A stretch of DNA of 64,000 bases from Anaerosacchariphilus hominis (GCF_014290175.1 NZ_JACOOR010000003.1:1-64000); one strand, 5' to 3'. Counted from the stretch's first letter, positions 8,081 to 16,049 are shown. The notes: generated by a model from the letters alone, not told the origin. Numbers and translations are program-made.

Positions 8081-8145
8081 TATTTCTTGACTACACCGCC
8101 GGTTCCGTCTGGATTGTGCTTTTCCTTTCTCCGCTTTTATTACAT

Positions 8146-8304
8146 CTAATTAGCCATGAGCTGCTTAATGCCCTGTGATTTTGCGCCCGGATTGTCGTTT
8201 CCATATCCCTCTAAGAGATTGATAACGCCCCAAATACCAAGTCCTGCTCCAAGAGCGATAACCAAAGTCTGTAATACGCCGATTGCGCTGTTGAAAAATT
8301 CCAT
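8146..8304 (-). CDS. Maff2 family small membrane protein
   Basis: This 52-residue protein of the Maff2 family has one hydrophobic helix (IGVLQTLVIALGAGLGIWGVI region) followed by the conserved GYGNDNPGAKSQGIKQLMAN-like tail. In Tn1549-type elements it lies in the conjugation operon between virD4 and the VirB6-like gene, and a pilin- or channel-like role has been suggested but not shown. ATG at 8304 has AAAGGAG five to six bases upstream; the longer frame runs into a terminator. The next expected gene (VirB6-like) is absent. Confidence 0.85.
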   Translation of the reverse strand: MEFFNSAIGVLQTLVIALGAGLGIWGVINLLEGYGNDNPGAKSQGIKQLMAN

Positions 8305-8349
8305 AAAACTCCTTTCTGCCGCAAATGCGGCTTGCCCCGTAAAAGGGTA

Positions 8350-8382
8350 TAAAAAACGGCGGTCAGTTTTCAAACTGCCGCG
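8350..8382 (-). terminator. Terminator-like hairpin between virD4 operon and maff2
   Basis: On the minus strand a stem built from CCGCGGCAGTTT and AAACTGACCGCCG is followed by TTTTTTATA (8350-8355 on the plus strand). It would end or attenuate transcripts from virD4 before maff2. Confidence 0.65.
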
Positions 8383-8503
8383 GTCATAAGTCCCCGCGCT
8401 GCGTAAGTGTCTGCCGCGCGGCGGTATTCAGTTGTCAGTGTGGGCGATAGGAATTTTTGTAGGGGCGCGTATCATGCAAGTTGTCTTTTTCTTTGTTACT
8501 GCG

Positions 8504-8671
8504 TCAATTCCTCCTTTCTTTTCGCTGCTGCTCATACAGGGCTTCACACCGTTTCACAAATTGCCGGATAGCAGCCTGCCGCTGCTGTTCCCGTCGTTCA
8601 GCAATCGAAACAAGCCCGTTTATGGCTTCTGTGATTTTCTTGTCCTTTTTCTTTCTGATACGTCTATTCAT
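8504..8671 (-). CDS. Small basic protein coupled to virD4
   Basis: This 55-residue, strongly basic, helical protein (RRIRKKKDKK N terminus, RRQQRQAAI-like middle) has no recognised domain. Its ATG overlaps the virD4 stop by eight bases (ATGAATAG), so it is translated with the coupling protein. An open reading frame in this spot is common in Tn1549-like transfer operons. It could be a DNA- or coupling-protein-binding accessory factor; that is inference. Confidence 0.65.
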   Translation of the reverse strand: MNRRIRKKKDKKITEAINGLVSIAERREQQRQAAIRQFVKRCEALYEQQRKERRN

Positions 8672-10103
8672 GGTCGGTGTCCTCCTGCAAATCGCTTTCG
8701 CTGATTTTGTAGTAGTCAAATACTTCGTCCGGCTTCACAAGGGCGGGTCTGCGCCTTAAATGCTTTTCCATATCAAAAGTATTTTTCTTGTCATAGTCGG
8801 AAAGATATTTATAGTTTGGGTGCTTTGTAATGTCGTACTTATCAGAGAAGAACGGGCGCACCCCTCTAAGCTGTAAAATACATTTCCCGCCGTCCATGAC
8901 TGCTATTTCATCTTCCGTCATAAGCTGCTTGCCTAACTTCTGATAGTTCAGCCCATGCGATACCTCGCGCCCCCGGTTCTCGGAAGTGTTGAAGCTGTCA
9001 ATGGTTTCTTTCCCCAAGATTTCCGACATTTCTTTGAGGGTGGTTTTCTCCTTGCCGCCCAAGAAAAGGGTGGTGTCGCAGTTGCCGACTATGGTATCGG
9101 CGTTGTCCTTATAGATTGCCTTTAACTGGCTTTGCGACTGTAAGATAATCGACGCGGAGATTTCCCGGCTTCGTATGGTGGCTATGAGCTTTTCAAACTT
9201 CGGTATCTGCCCGATATTTGCAAATTCGTCTAACAGACAGCGCACATGGACGGGCAGCCTGCCGCCGTATTCATCATCTGCCTTGTCGCAAAGGAGATTG
9301 AAAAGCTGCGTGTAAAGAATACTCACGACAAAGTTAAAAGTATCGTCGGTGTCGCTGATGATAACAAACAGGGCGGTCTTGCGGTCGCCTATGGTGTCAA
9401 GCTCCATTTCGTCGGTTTCCATAAGGTCGCGCAGCTCCTTAATGTCAAAAGGGGCAAGCCGCGCACCGCAGGAAATGAGAATAGAGCTTCGTGTCTTTCC
9501 CGCAGATAACAGGAATTTCTTATATTGCCGGACGGCAAAGTGTTCCGGGTCTTTTTCCTCCAACCGTTCAAACATGAGGTCAACGGGGGACTGAAATTCC
9601 GGGTCGTCCTCGCGGGCTTCACTGGCATTTATCATTTCAAGCAGCGTCGTGAAGTTCTTTTCTTCCTCCGGGGCTTCGTACCAAATGTAGCCGATAAGGG
9701 CGCAGTAAAAGAGCCGTTCCGATTTTACCCAAAAATCCTCCCCGGCTTTTTCCCCGTCCCCTTTGGTGTTGGCAATCAAGGTATTTACCAGTTTCAAAAT
9801 GTCTTTTTCGCTGCGGAGATAGGCAAAGGGATTGTAACGCATGGATTTCTTAAAATTTATCGTGTTCAGCACCTTTATCCGATACCCGCCGCGCTGTAAG
9901 AGCTTCCCGCACTCGACTAAAACCGTTCCTTTCGGGTCAGTTACAACGTAGCTTGAGTGCATTTGCATTAAGTTGGGCTTCACAAAAAATCTCGTCTTGC
10001 CGCTGCCGCTTCCCCCGATAACAAGGATATTTTTATTCCTTGCATACTTCGGCTGCTTCGGGCGGCTGTTCATGGTAAGCCGTTCCGTCTGTGTCAGCAG
10101 CAC
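8664..10103 (-). CDS. virD4: VirD4/TraG coupling protein, 3' part of split gene
   Basis: This is the cytoplasmic ATPase domain of a type IV coupling protein. Walker A GGSGSGKTRF lies near residue 31, Walker B in VRCLLDEFANIG near residue 290, and a motif III-like SILQSQSQL follows. It lacks the usual two N-terminal membrane helices. The frame continues upstream of 10103 without a start to a TGG codon at 10155-10157, where homology to VirD4 stops at the end of the inserted IME. The missing 99 codons are at 18678-18983. If translated from the GTG at 10103 the product would be soluble, so conjugation by this ICE is probably off while the IME is inserted. Confidence 0.93.
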   Translation of the reverse strand: MLLTQTERLTMNSRPKQPKYARNKNILVIGGSGSGKTRFFVKPNLMQMHSSYVVTDPKGTVLVECGKLLQRGGYRIKVLNTINFKKSMRYNPFAYLRSEKDILKLVNTLIANTKGDGEKAGEDFWVKSERLFYCALIGYIWYEAPEEEKNFTTLLEMINASEAREDDPEFQSPVDLMFERLEEKDPEHFAVRQYKKFLLSAGKTRSSILISCGARLAPFDIKELRDLMETDEMELDTIGDRKTALFVIISDTDDTFNFVVSILYTQLFNLLCDKADDEYGGRLPVHVRCLLDEFANIGQIPKFEKLIATIRSREISASIILQSQSQLKAIYKDNADTIVGNCDTTLFLGGKEKTTLKEMSEILGKETIDSFNTSENRGREVSHGLNYQKLGKQLMTEDEIAVMDGGKCILQLRGVRPFFSDKYDITKHPNYKYLSDYDKKNTFDMEKHLRRRPALVKPDEVFDYYKISESDLQEDTDHE

Positions 10104-10154
10104 GTTATTTTGAAATACCGGGTCGGTGTAGGGCTTTATATCTTCGGCGTTGCC

Positions 10155-10157
10155 CCA
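10155..10157. repeat. Left copy of 3-bp direct repeat (CCA/TGG) flanking IME
   Basis: CCA on the plus strand (TGG codon of virD4) borders the left end of the inserted element. The matching copy is at 18687-18689. Both are in frame as the same tryptophan codon, which marks this as the crossover core. Confidence 0.7.
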
Positions 10158-10215
10158 TGAAGCGTTTTGTCAAGTGCTTTTTAGAGTTATTGACGCAACA
10201 TAGGCTCTTTTTTCC

Positions 10216-10247
10216 ACGATAAAGCCCCACGCGGTCATACATGGGGC
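10216..10247 (-). terminator. Possible terminator after Toprim-helicase gene
   Basis: GCCCCA (10224-10229) pairs with TGGGGC (10242-10247). On the minus strand the stem is followed by TTTATC and later a T-poor run, so it is a moderate terminator at the left end of the IME. Confidence 0.45.
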
Positions 10248-10262
10248 GGTGGGATTATGGTT

Positions 10263-10309
10263 GAAGTGGCGAAGTGGCAAAGTGGCAAGGTATCTGGGTT
10301 TTGCCACTT
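10263..10309. repeat. Short tandem and inverted AAGTGGC repeats
   Basis: Three adjacent 8-bp units (GAAGTGGC, GAAGTGGC, AAAGTGGC at 10263-10286) are followed by the inverted copy TTGCCACTT at 10301-10309. They lie just behind the stop of the replication protein gene. They could be iteron-like sites for it, or simply a hairpin in the 3' untranslated region. Confidence 0.55.
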
Positions 10310-10322
10310 GGATTTTGCCAGT

Positions 10323-12200
10323 TCACTTTTTTAGGGCGTGATACCATGCTGCGCCGATACGCTTTGAGGTAATGCGTCCGTCAAGGTTTTTCTTTGCCGC
10401 CCGGACAGTACGGGCAGAAATCCCCGCGTCGGCTGCGGCTTTCTCTATGTCCTCGCTGGCAAGTTCTTTTCCGTCTGCCAGTAGGTCAAGTATCAGCTTT
10501 TCAGCCTGTTCGGTTTTGGTGGCGTTGTTGCCGCCCGCGCCGGACAGCAGCTCGTCGGCAGTTATATCATATTCGCCTATCCACTCAAAGCCTGTTTCCG
10601 GGTCAAGGCAAAAGGCAACGGGCTTTCCCTCCGGCGCAAGGGAAGATTTGTCGTGAATGATAACACGAACATTCGGCTCACGCTTCACGCGCCCGATTAA
10701 AAGGACGCTCCTTGCTGCGGCTCTAAAGTCGATAGAACCTAAGCCCCTGTATGCGCTCTGTCCTCCGGCAGCTTTGTTGAGGTGTCCGATAAGGATAACG
10801 GCGCACCCGGTACGCTCTGCAACTTCGGCAAGGCGGCGAAAAATGGGGCGCACCTCGTTTGCTTTGTTCATGTCGGCTTTGTCGCCCATATACGCCTGTA
10901 TGGGGTCAAGGATAATCAGACGCGCCCCGTTCTGTATGATTGCTTTCTCTATGCGCTCGTCGGACAGGGTAAGCTCCCGTTTTGCTTCATCAATCACAAG
11001 CACCCGGTCAAGGTCTGCGGCGGCTTCTATCAAGCGGGGCTTGACGGTATCGCCCAAACCGTCCTCGGCGGTCTGATAAATCACTTGAAACGGCTGTATA
11101 GGCTTCATGCCCGGAAGCGTCCCGCCAGTGGTACAGGCAGCGGCAAGGCGCAGCGCAAAGGTGGTCTTGCCCTCGCCGGGGTTGCCCTGTACTATGGTTA
11201 CTTTCCCAAAGGGGATATACGGCTCCCATAGCCATTCAACGGTCTGTGTGTCAACCTCGCTCATGCGGATAATCTCAACGGTTTCTTCCTGTGGCGGTTC
11301 TTTCAATCCATAGACAGCTTCCCGCAGATATTTCCCGTCTGTGATTTCGCCCCGGCGCGTCTGCACCTCGTTCCAGTCTTTGAAAAGAGGGATAAGGCGG
11401 TGGACGGTCAAGCCCTCCGGCATAAGCTCCACAAGGCGGCTGCAAGCGTCGTTTCCGGCTTTGTCGCTGTCAAGGCAGAGATATACGGTCTTGATGTTCG
11501 GGCGGTCAGAGAGAAAGCGCATAAGGGCTTTATCTCCCACGCCACCCAGCGCAAGATAGCTTTGCTTCTGCCAGTCCTTTTTGAACAGGCAGAGAAAAGA
11601 TAAGAGGTCAATAGGGGCTTCAAAGACAAACAACCTTTCGCCCTCGCCCCGGTAGCAGAAGTTAAAGGCTTTATCGCTGCCTTTCACATCAAGCCGGAAG
11701 TTCCCGGCTGTGCCGCGCTGATGAGCGTAGCGTGGTACTCCGTCCTCGTCCCGTCCCACAAATATGGCGTTATGGTGGGCGGCTTCCTCGTAAATATCCC
11801 CGGTGGAAAAGAAAAAGCCCGACACATCTTCATCAATGTGGCGGGCGGCTGTGAGGTAGTTCCTCGCTATGCGGTTGTCGGAGCTGCGGGGCGGCAGTCG
11901 GAAGTCAGAAAAGGACGCAGGGCTTGGTCTGTCCGGCGGTGGTGCTGCGCCTTTTTCTCCTGTCAGCAGTTCTACGGCTTCGGTAAAGCTCTTACCGAAA
12001 AACTCCATGACAAAATCAATGGGTGCGCCGCCTTTGCTTTGGCTGTGCCTGTACCATTTGTTTCCCCGGATAGTCAAGCTGTCGTGCCGTTTCCAACGGT
12101 ATTCCTGTCCGGCGCGGGTAAGCTGCTCGCCCCGTCCTTGAAGAAAAGAAACAAGGTCGGCTTGGTTGGCTCGGTCTATTTGTTCTTGGGTGTAATACAT
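10323..12200 (-). CDS. DUF3991/Toprim and RepA-type helicase replication protein
   Basis: This 625-residue two-part replication protein has an N-terminal primase-like part: DUF3991 with a KWYRHSQSKGGAPIDFV zinc-free fold, then Toprim around residues 180-290 with VYLCLDSDKAGNDA. The C-terminal AAA_25/RepA DnaB-like helicase has Walker A GNPGEGKTT near residue 345 and Walker B RLIILDPIQAY near residue 430. The last 60 residues look like a winged helix (ISARTVRAAKKNL). It probably primes and unwinds the excised or transferred element. The gene begins 16 bp behind the relaxase. Both ATPase motifs are intact, so it seems functional. Confidence 0.9.
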   Translation of the reverse strand: MYYTQEQIDRANQADLVSFLQGRGEQLTRAGQEYRWKRHDSLTIRGNKWYRHSQSKGGAPIDFVMEFFGKSFTEAVELLTGEKGAAPPPDRPSPASFSDFRLPPRSSDNRIARNYLTAARHIDEDVSGFFFSTGDIYEEAAHHNAIFVGRDEDGVPRYAHQRGTAGNFRLDVKGSDKAFNFCYRGEGERLFVFEAPIDLLSFLCLFKKDWQKQSYLALGGVGDKALMRFLSDRPNIKTVYLCLDSDKAGNDACSRLVELMPEGLTVHRLIPLFKDWNEVQTRRGEITDGKYLREAVYGLKEPPQEETVEIIRMSEVDTQTVEWLWEPYIPFGKVTIVQGNPGEGKTTFALRLAAACTTGGTLPGMKPIQPFQVIYQTAEDGLGDTVKPRLIEAAADLDRVLVIDEAKRELTLSDERIEKAIIQNGARLIILDPIQAYMGDKADMNKANEVRPIFRRLAEVAERTGCAVILIGHLNKAAGGQSAYRGLGSIDFRAAARSVLLIGRVKREPNVRVIIHDKSSLAPEGKPVAFCLDPETGFEWIGEYDITADELLSGAGGNNATKTEQAEKLILDLLADGKELASEDIEKAAADAGISARTVRAAKKNLDGRITSKRIGAAWYHALKK

Positions 12201-12216
12201 AAAATTTCAACTCCTT

Positions 12217-13734
12217 TCAGCGGTCTATATCATGCCGCTTGGTACGGTTCTGTGTCTGCTCCGGCTGCTCGGCTCTCAGCGCAATATCAACGCACTTGCG
12301 TATCTTCTGAAGCTCGGCAACCTCGGCGCGGGTAGCTTTCAATTTGGTGTAGTCGGTATCTCTCTGCTCTTTGAGGTCGGCGTATTCCTGTTTCCATTTG
12401 GAGATAGGCAGCGTCTTTGTATCTGTCAGATTTGCATGGAGATAGCGGCTTGCTGCATTCCATAAGGTTAGCTCGGCGCGGTGGGTTTCCTCATACTTAT
12501 CCCGTTTGTTCGTCCAGCCGTTTTTCAGCTTTTTCAGTTCTGCATGAATGGGCTTGTACTGCAAATAATTCTCGCCGTTCTCTATCAGCTTTTGCAGCTC
12601 TTTCATGCGCTGCTCGGCGGCTTTCATTCCCTCCCGGATTGAAAAGGCTTCATCACTGACAGAGGAAAGAGAAGCGTCCAACTCGTCAAGGGTAGAGATA
12701 CCATGCTCCGCAAGATAATTCGCCGCCTGTGATATGGTTTTCAGTTCGTCGGCTGCGTGTTGGTGCTGCCAGCTCTGCGAATACTTCCGGCTCTTTTCCC
12801 TCTGAACGCCCAAATACTTCATCAGAAGATTTGCAAGGTTCGGAGATTTTGGCGGTTGTTGTTTTCTTGGGGAAGTTTCCCACGCCGCAAGCAGTCCGGC
12901 AATCCATTCTTTGAGGTTGCCGATCTGCGCCCGGATTTCCTTTATCAGTCTGTTTGATTTGCGGATAGCCCGGTTCAGTTCGCCTTTCTCGGTGGCTATG
13001 CCTTTCTTCTCCATTTGACAGGCGGCTACGCCCATGTGGACAGTAGGTATCTCGTCAATTCCTCTCTCGGCGTTGCTGCGGTGGTCGATACGCTCTGTGC
13101 TTCCGGCGCGTTCAAGATAGCTGTTTGAAATATCAGCCCACGCTTTGCGCCACAAGAGGGCGTTGCCTTTGTCGTTCCAGCCTGTGAGGTCAACCTTGTG
13201 GGTCTTGTATCTGCCATTCGGCAAGCGTATGCGCTCCCCGTTTTCATCAAGGTCATATTCCTTTTTAGACTTCGCCGCCCACGCGCCGCGCTCGTCAAGT
13301 GGTCGCATGGTCAGCATGATATGACAATGGGGGTTGCCGCTGTCGGTGTCATGGATAGCAAAATCCACGCACATTCCTTTAGAAACAAATTGAGAGGAAC
13401 AGTATTCCCGGACAAGCCGTATCTGTTCCTCTCGTGATAATTCTATGGGGAGTGCTGCGTCAATCTCACGCGCAAGCTGGGCGTTCCCGGCTTTCTCATA
13501 AAGTTCCACGCTGTTCCATAGGGTAGAACGGTCAGAGAAAGAGGGCGGGGCATGGGGCGGCAGCATGATTTCGGTATGGACAACGCCGCCTTTGCGGGTG
13601 TAGTCGTGGGTCATTCCGTCCCACTCGTTTGTCAGCTTTTCGCCGCTTCGGTAGGCGGCTGCGGCAACTGCTGATTTGCCTTTGCCCCGACTGACTATGC
13701 TGATGTTACAATGGTAAATGGCTATGGGTATCAC
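12217..13734 (-). CDS. MobA/MobL family relaxase (copy 2)
   Basis: This is a relaxase of the MobA/MobL family, about 505 residues. The candidate catalytic Tyr is in AAAAYRSGEK near residue 28, the histidines are in GNPHCHIMLTMR, and the C-terminal half is long, charged and coiled-coil-like. Start choice is odd. Homologues begin MAIYHCNISIVS; here the codon in that place is ATA (13723-13725), seven bases after GGAGG. The nearest accepted start is GTG at 13732-13734, which overlaps the ribosome binding site. I give the GTG coordinate; the ATA is a real possibility. Its oriT and DUF3847 gene lie directly upstream. Confidence 0.9.
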   Translation of the reverse strand: MIPIAIYHCNISIVSRGKGKSAVAAAAYRSGEKLTNEWDGMTHDYTRKGGVVHTEIMLPPHAPPSFSDRSTLWNSVELYEKAGNAQLAREIDAALPIELSREEQIRLVREYCSSQFVSKGMCVDFAIHDTDSGNPHCHIMLTMRPLDERGAWAAKSKKEYDLDENGERIRLPNGRYKTHKVDLTGWNDKGNALLWRKAWADISNSYLERAGSTERIDHRSNAERGIDEIPTVHMGVAACQMEKKGIATEKGELNRAIRKSNRLIKEIRAQIGNLKEWIAGLLAAWETSPRKQQPPKSPNLANLLMKYLGVQREKSRKYSQSWQHQHAADELKTISQAANYLAEHGISTLDELDASLSSVSDEAFSIREGMKAAEQRMKELQKLIENGENYLQYKPIHAELKKLKNGWTNKRDKYEETHRAELTLWNAASRYLHANLTDTKTLPISKWKQEYADLKEQRDTDYTKLKATRAEVAELQKIRKCVDIALRAEQPEQTQNRTKRHDIDR

Positions 13735-13754
13735 CTCCAGTATAGCGGATATAA

Positions 13755-13975
13755 AACTTGTGGAAAATGAATAGCTTGCGTAGCAAGGTGTTCGGTTTCC
13801 GCAAGTACACAAAAGGGTAGACAGCGCAAGCTGTCGCAGGGGAAGTGTAGCGTCCCCTGTCTGCGGCAAAGCCGCCAATCGTAGCGCGGGGTAAAATCCC
13901 TGTGCTTAAGATAAAGCCCTCGGCAGAGCGCACACGCCCGTTAGGGTGTATAAGTGCGCCCTTAGTGTCTAAGGG
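13755..13975. other. oriT of the nested IME (MOBQ type)
   Basis: The layout matches 4152-4378: AGCTTGC/GCAAG hairpin, cacaaaagggtag, a variable palindrome (here acagcgcaagctgt), and a GCAGGGGAAG/CCCCTG hairpin. The imperfect inverted repeat CACACGCCC/GGGTGT then comes directly before TAAGTGCGCCCT (13951-13962). The last motif equals the IncQ nic as I remember it, predicting a nick between 13958 and 13959 on the plus strand, with CCCTTA/TAAGGG just after. The relaxase gene is adjacent on the left. Function is inferred from motif, structure and context. Confidence 0.8.
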
Positions 13976-13977
13976 AT

Positions 13978-14274
13978 TTATTCAGCGTTCCCGTTCTCGG
14001 CTCGTTTTTTCAGATATTCCCGTACCAGCTCACTCGTCAGTGCAAACCTAAGAAGTGCTGCGGCTTCCTCGTCGCTCATGTTCTTTGCTTCCGGCACAAT
14101 GCTTTCAAAGACTGCGCCTCGGACAATAAGGCGGTGGCTGCGTGTCCGGCGTTCCTCTTGCGACAGCTTTTGCCGCAGCACCTTTTCCCGGTTCTCAAAC
14201 TGCCGGATTTTCTTTTTTCCGTCCTCGATTTCGGCTTGCAGTTCCTCGCGGGTTTTCTCTCTTGGCTTTGTCAT
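13978..14274 (-). CDS. DUF3847 protein next to oriT (copy 2)
   Basis: This 98-residue charged helical protein shares the pattern of the first DUF3847: a coiled-coil N terminus, SHRLIVRGAVFESI in the middle and an acidic helix after it. Start ATG 14274 has AAAGGAG eight bases upstream; the ATG eight codons further upstream lacks such a site. It ends three bases from the oriT inverted repeat. Its conserved place beside two different oriTs suggests a relaxosome accessory protein. Confidence 0.85.
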   Translation of the reverse strand: MTKPREKTREELQAEIEDGKKKIRQFENREKVLRQKLSQEERRTRSHRLIVRGAVFESIVPEAKNMSDEEAAALLRFALTSELVREYLKKRAENGNAE

Positions 14275-14303
14275 GGTTGATCGCTCCTTTCTGCTCATAG
14301 CAT

Positions 14304-14342
14304 AGAAAAGAGCAGCCGTTTTTGTGTGAAAAAGGCTGCTCT
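14304..14342 (-). terminator. Terminator of sigma/anti-sigma operon
   Basis: AGAGCAGCC (14309-14317) pairs with GGCTGCTCT (14334-14342). On the minus strand the stem is followed by TTTTC. It lies 45 bp after the anti-sigma stop and before DUF3847. Confidence 0.75.
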
Positions 14343-14386
14343 CATTGAATTATTTGGTTTGTATTTATATCGGTAACTACGAAAAC

Positions 14387-15409
14387 TTATTGACTTATGC
14401 TTTCTAAAGGGAAAGTAACACTCCAATTTCCTTCGATATGTGTATCGCTCGTAACAAAATATCCATATACTTTATATTGGGTTAAATCAACATCTGACAA
14501 ATCATAAACATATTCCACATACCGTTCTTGATGTTCACTATCAGTAGAAAATGCAATATTTGCGATACAGTGGATTTCCTCTCCTTTGTCATTTTTGAAA
14601 TAGATATAGCCATGATTATCCGTTTCTAAACTATCCTCGTACTTGACTTGTATATGCAATTTCCCATCCACATATCCCATGGCTGTAATATCTACCTCAG
14701 CAATAGGGGAACACAGAATACCTGTTGTTTTCAATGCCTGAAAATTGTTTTCCATTTCATTGTAGTTTGTTCCCCCACCACCCCAAATTTGAGTCGGGGT
14801 AATTGTTTTTGGTGTAGCACTAATTTGGGTCAAATCCAAATCTGTCAATATCGCATCATATTCCTGCTTATTGCTCAGCATTTCTCGGACACAAAAAGTA
14901 ATTTTCTCACCAATAATGTCTTTTTCATTCCATTGTGATATAGAAATTAGGAAAGTGGCGGTTTTTGTTTCGGTGTCATAGCTTATATTTTCACACGAAC
15001 TGCTACAATCAAAAGGTGTATTGATACTAAAGCTATCAAACAAATCTGTCGTTTCATCAATTCTATCTCCGTCAATATCTTGTACGGAAATAAAAATCTT
15101 TGCTTCGCTACCCTCAACATAAGCCGAAATTACTTCAAACTTAATCCCATTATCCTCGCAGGACATACTAACAGGCTTTAACTTTTGGGCAATTGCCGGA
15201 GATACCTTGTAGAGTAGATTATAAGCTGGTCCAAAATCTGCTGCCGCTAATGCTGGAACAGACATGGTAAAAACAAGGAGCAAACTGGCTACCATAGCTC
15301 CCCATTTAATCCAAATGGGCTTCTTGACCTTTTTCTTATAGTTAAGGGCTTCGTCAATGTATTTGTTGTCAAGCTCGCTCATAGCGTCGGAAAACTTCTT
15401 TGCGTTCAT
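14387..15409 (-). CDS. DUF4179 membrane anti-sigma factor
   Basis: This 340-residue single-pass membrane protein has a cytoplasmic N terminus of about 35 residues (FSDAMSELDNKYIDEAL), one membrane helix (about 37-56, MVASLLLVFTMSVPALAAA) and a large extracellular DUF4179-type sensing domain. This is the layout of anti-sigma factors paired with ECF sigma factors in Clostridia. Its ATG overlaps the sigma gene stop by four bases. The gene is AT-rich compared with the mobilization genes, so the pair looks like cargo. The signal sensed is unknown. Confidence 0.85.
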   Translation of the reverse strand: MNAKKFSDAMSELDNKYIDEALNYKKKVKKPIWIKWGAMVASLLLVFTMSVPALAAADFGPAYNLLYKVSPAIAQKLKPVSMSCEDNGIKFEVISAYVEGSEAKIFISVQDIDGDRIDETTDLFDSFSINTPFDCSSSCENISYDTETKTATFLISISQWNEKDIIGEKITFCVREMLSNKQEYDAILTDLDLTQISATPKTITPTQIWGGGGTNYNEMENNFQALKTTGILCSPIAEVDITAMGYVDGKLHIQVKYEDSLETDNHGYIYFKNDKGEEIHCIANIAFSTDSEHQERYVEYVYDLSDVDLTQYKVYGYFVTSDTHIEGNWSVTFPLESISQ

Positions 15410-15966
15410 ATAAAGACCTCTCTTTCAATTAAATATTGTTTCATCTTTTCGCGGATACGGGTCAGCCGGACAGAGACATTTTTCTCTGAAAGCCCCACAA
15501 CCTCGGCTATGTCTTTGTAGCTGTCAGAAAACCAATAGCGGCGCATGAAAATAACGCGGTTTTCAGTAGTCAGCGTATCTAAAAAACTTTCAATGATACG
15601 GGCTAATTCTTTAGCTTCAATTTCTGCTTCTACTGTGTGAGTATCTGCTACATAGGTTTCAATTTCCTCCAAAGCAATCGTGTAATGGCTGCTTCGTTTG
15701 GCTGCTTCCTTTCTCCAATAAATTTTGATTGAAATGTTCCGAACGATTTTCAGAACATAGGATAAAAGTGGGTTAGGTCGTGCAGGGGGAATAGTGTTCC
15801 ATACACCTAAATAAGCGTCGTTTACACATTCCTCTGCGTTCTGCCTACTTCCTACGATATGATAGGAAAGATTGTGGCAGACTGTTCCGTATTTTATATC
15901 CAACTCCCGTATGCCTTGTTCTGAACGTTCAAAAAACATTTCTATGATTTTTTCATCCTCTATCAT
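15406..15966 (-). CDS. ECF-type RNA polymerase sigma factor
   Basis: This 186-residue sigma factor has region 2 (about residues 20-80: AEECVNDAYLGVWNTIPP, LSYVLKIVRNISI) and region 4 (about 125-180: VIFMRRYWFSDSYKDIAEVVGLSEKNVSVRLTRIREKMK, helix-turn-helix). It lacks regions 1 and 3, as ECF factors do. It is translationally coupled to the DUF4179 anti-sigma gene, which should hold it inactive at the membrane. A promoter precedes it at 16017-16045; whether it is self-recognised cannot be told. Target promoters may lie outside the element. Confidence 0.9.
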   Translation of the reverse strand: MIEDEKIIEMFFERSEQGIRELDIKYGTVCHNLSYHIVGSRQNAEECVNDAYLGVWNTIPPARPNPLLSYVLKIVRNISIKIYWRKEAAKRSSHYTIALEEIETYVADTHTVEAEIEAKELARIIESFLDTLTTENRVIFMRRYWFSDSYKDIAEVVGLSEKNVSVRLTRIREKMKQYLIEREVFI

Positions 15967-16016
15967 TGCACCGCCTCCTCTCCGGCTTCACCTATATACT
16001 ACGGTTTTAACGACGA

Positions 16017-16045
16017 ATACTACATCAAATCTCAAACTTTTTCAA
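16017..16045 (-). promoter_or_regulatory. Promoter of sigma/anti-sigma operon
   Basis: Minus strand TTGAAA (16040-16045), 17-bp spacer, TAGTAT (16017-16022). This is a vegetative-type promoter about 50 bp before the sigma gene start, overlapping the end of the upstream gene region. Confidence 0.55.
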
Positions 16046-16049
16046 AAAA

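Larger units (their letters stand above)
1..8098. mobile_element. Second mobilizable element (IME-like module), partial; right edge uncertain
   Basis: This block holds its own mobilization and replication set: VapE primase-helicase, CHC2 zinc-finger protein, MobA/MobL relaxase, oriT, DUF3847, a winged-helix protein and an XRE regulator on the other strand. It sits directly behind maff2, where Tn1549-type ICEs normally carry a VirB6-like gene, so it has probably inserted into the transfer operon. The recombinase is not visible and presumably lies left of base 1. The right edge near 8098 is a guess: between the maff2 stop and the 8052-8080 promoter, a GTCAAG motif resembles the inner end of the 10.2-18.7 kb element. 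Seen: gene content and order. Inferred: that it is one separate element, and its boundary. Confidence 0.4.

Noticed and set aside
10263..10309. CRISPR array
   Set aside because: Units are only 8 bp and lack spacers; no Cas genes in the window.
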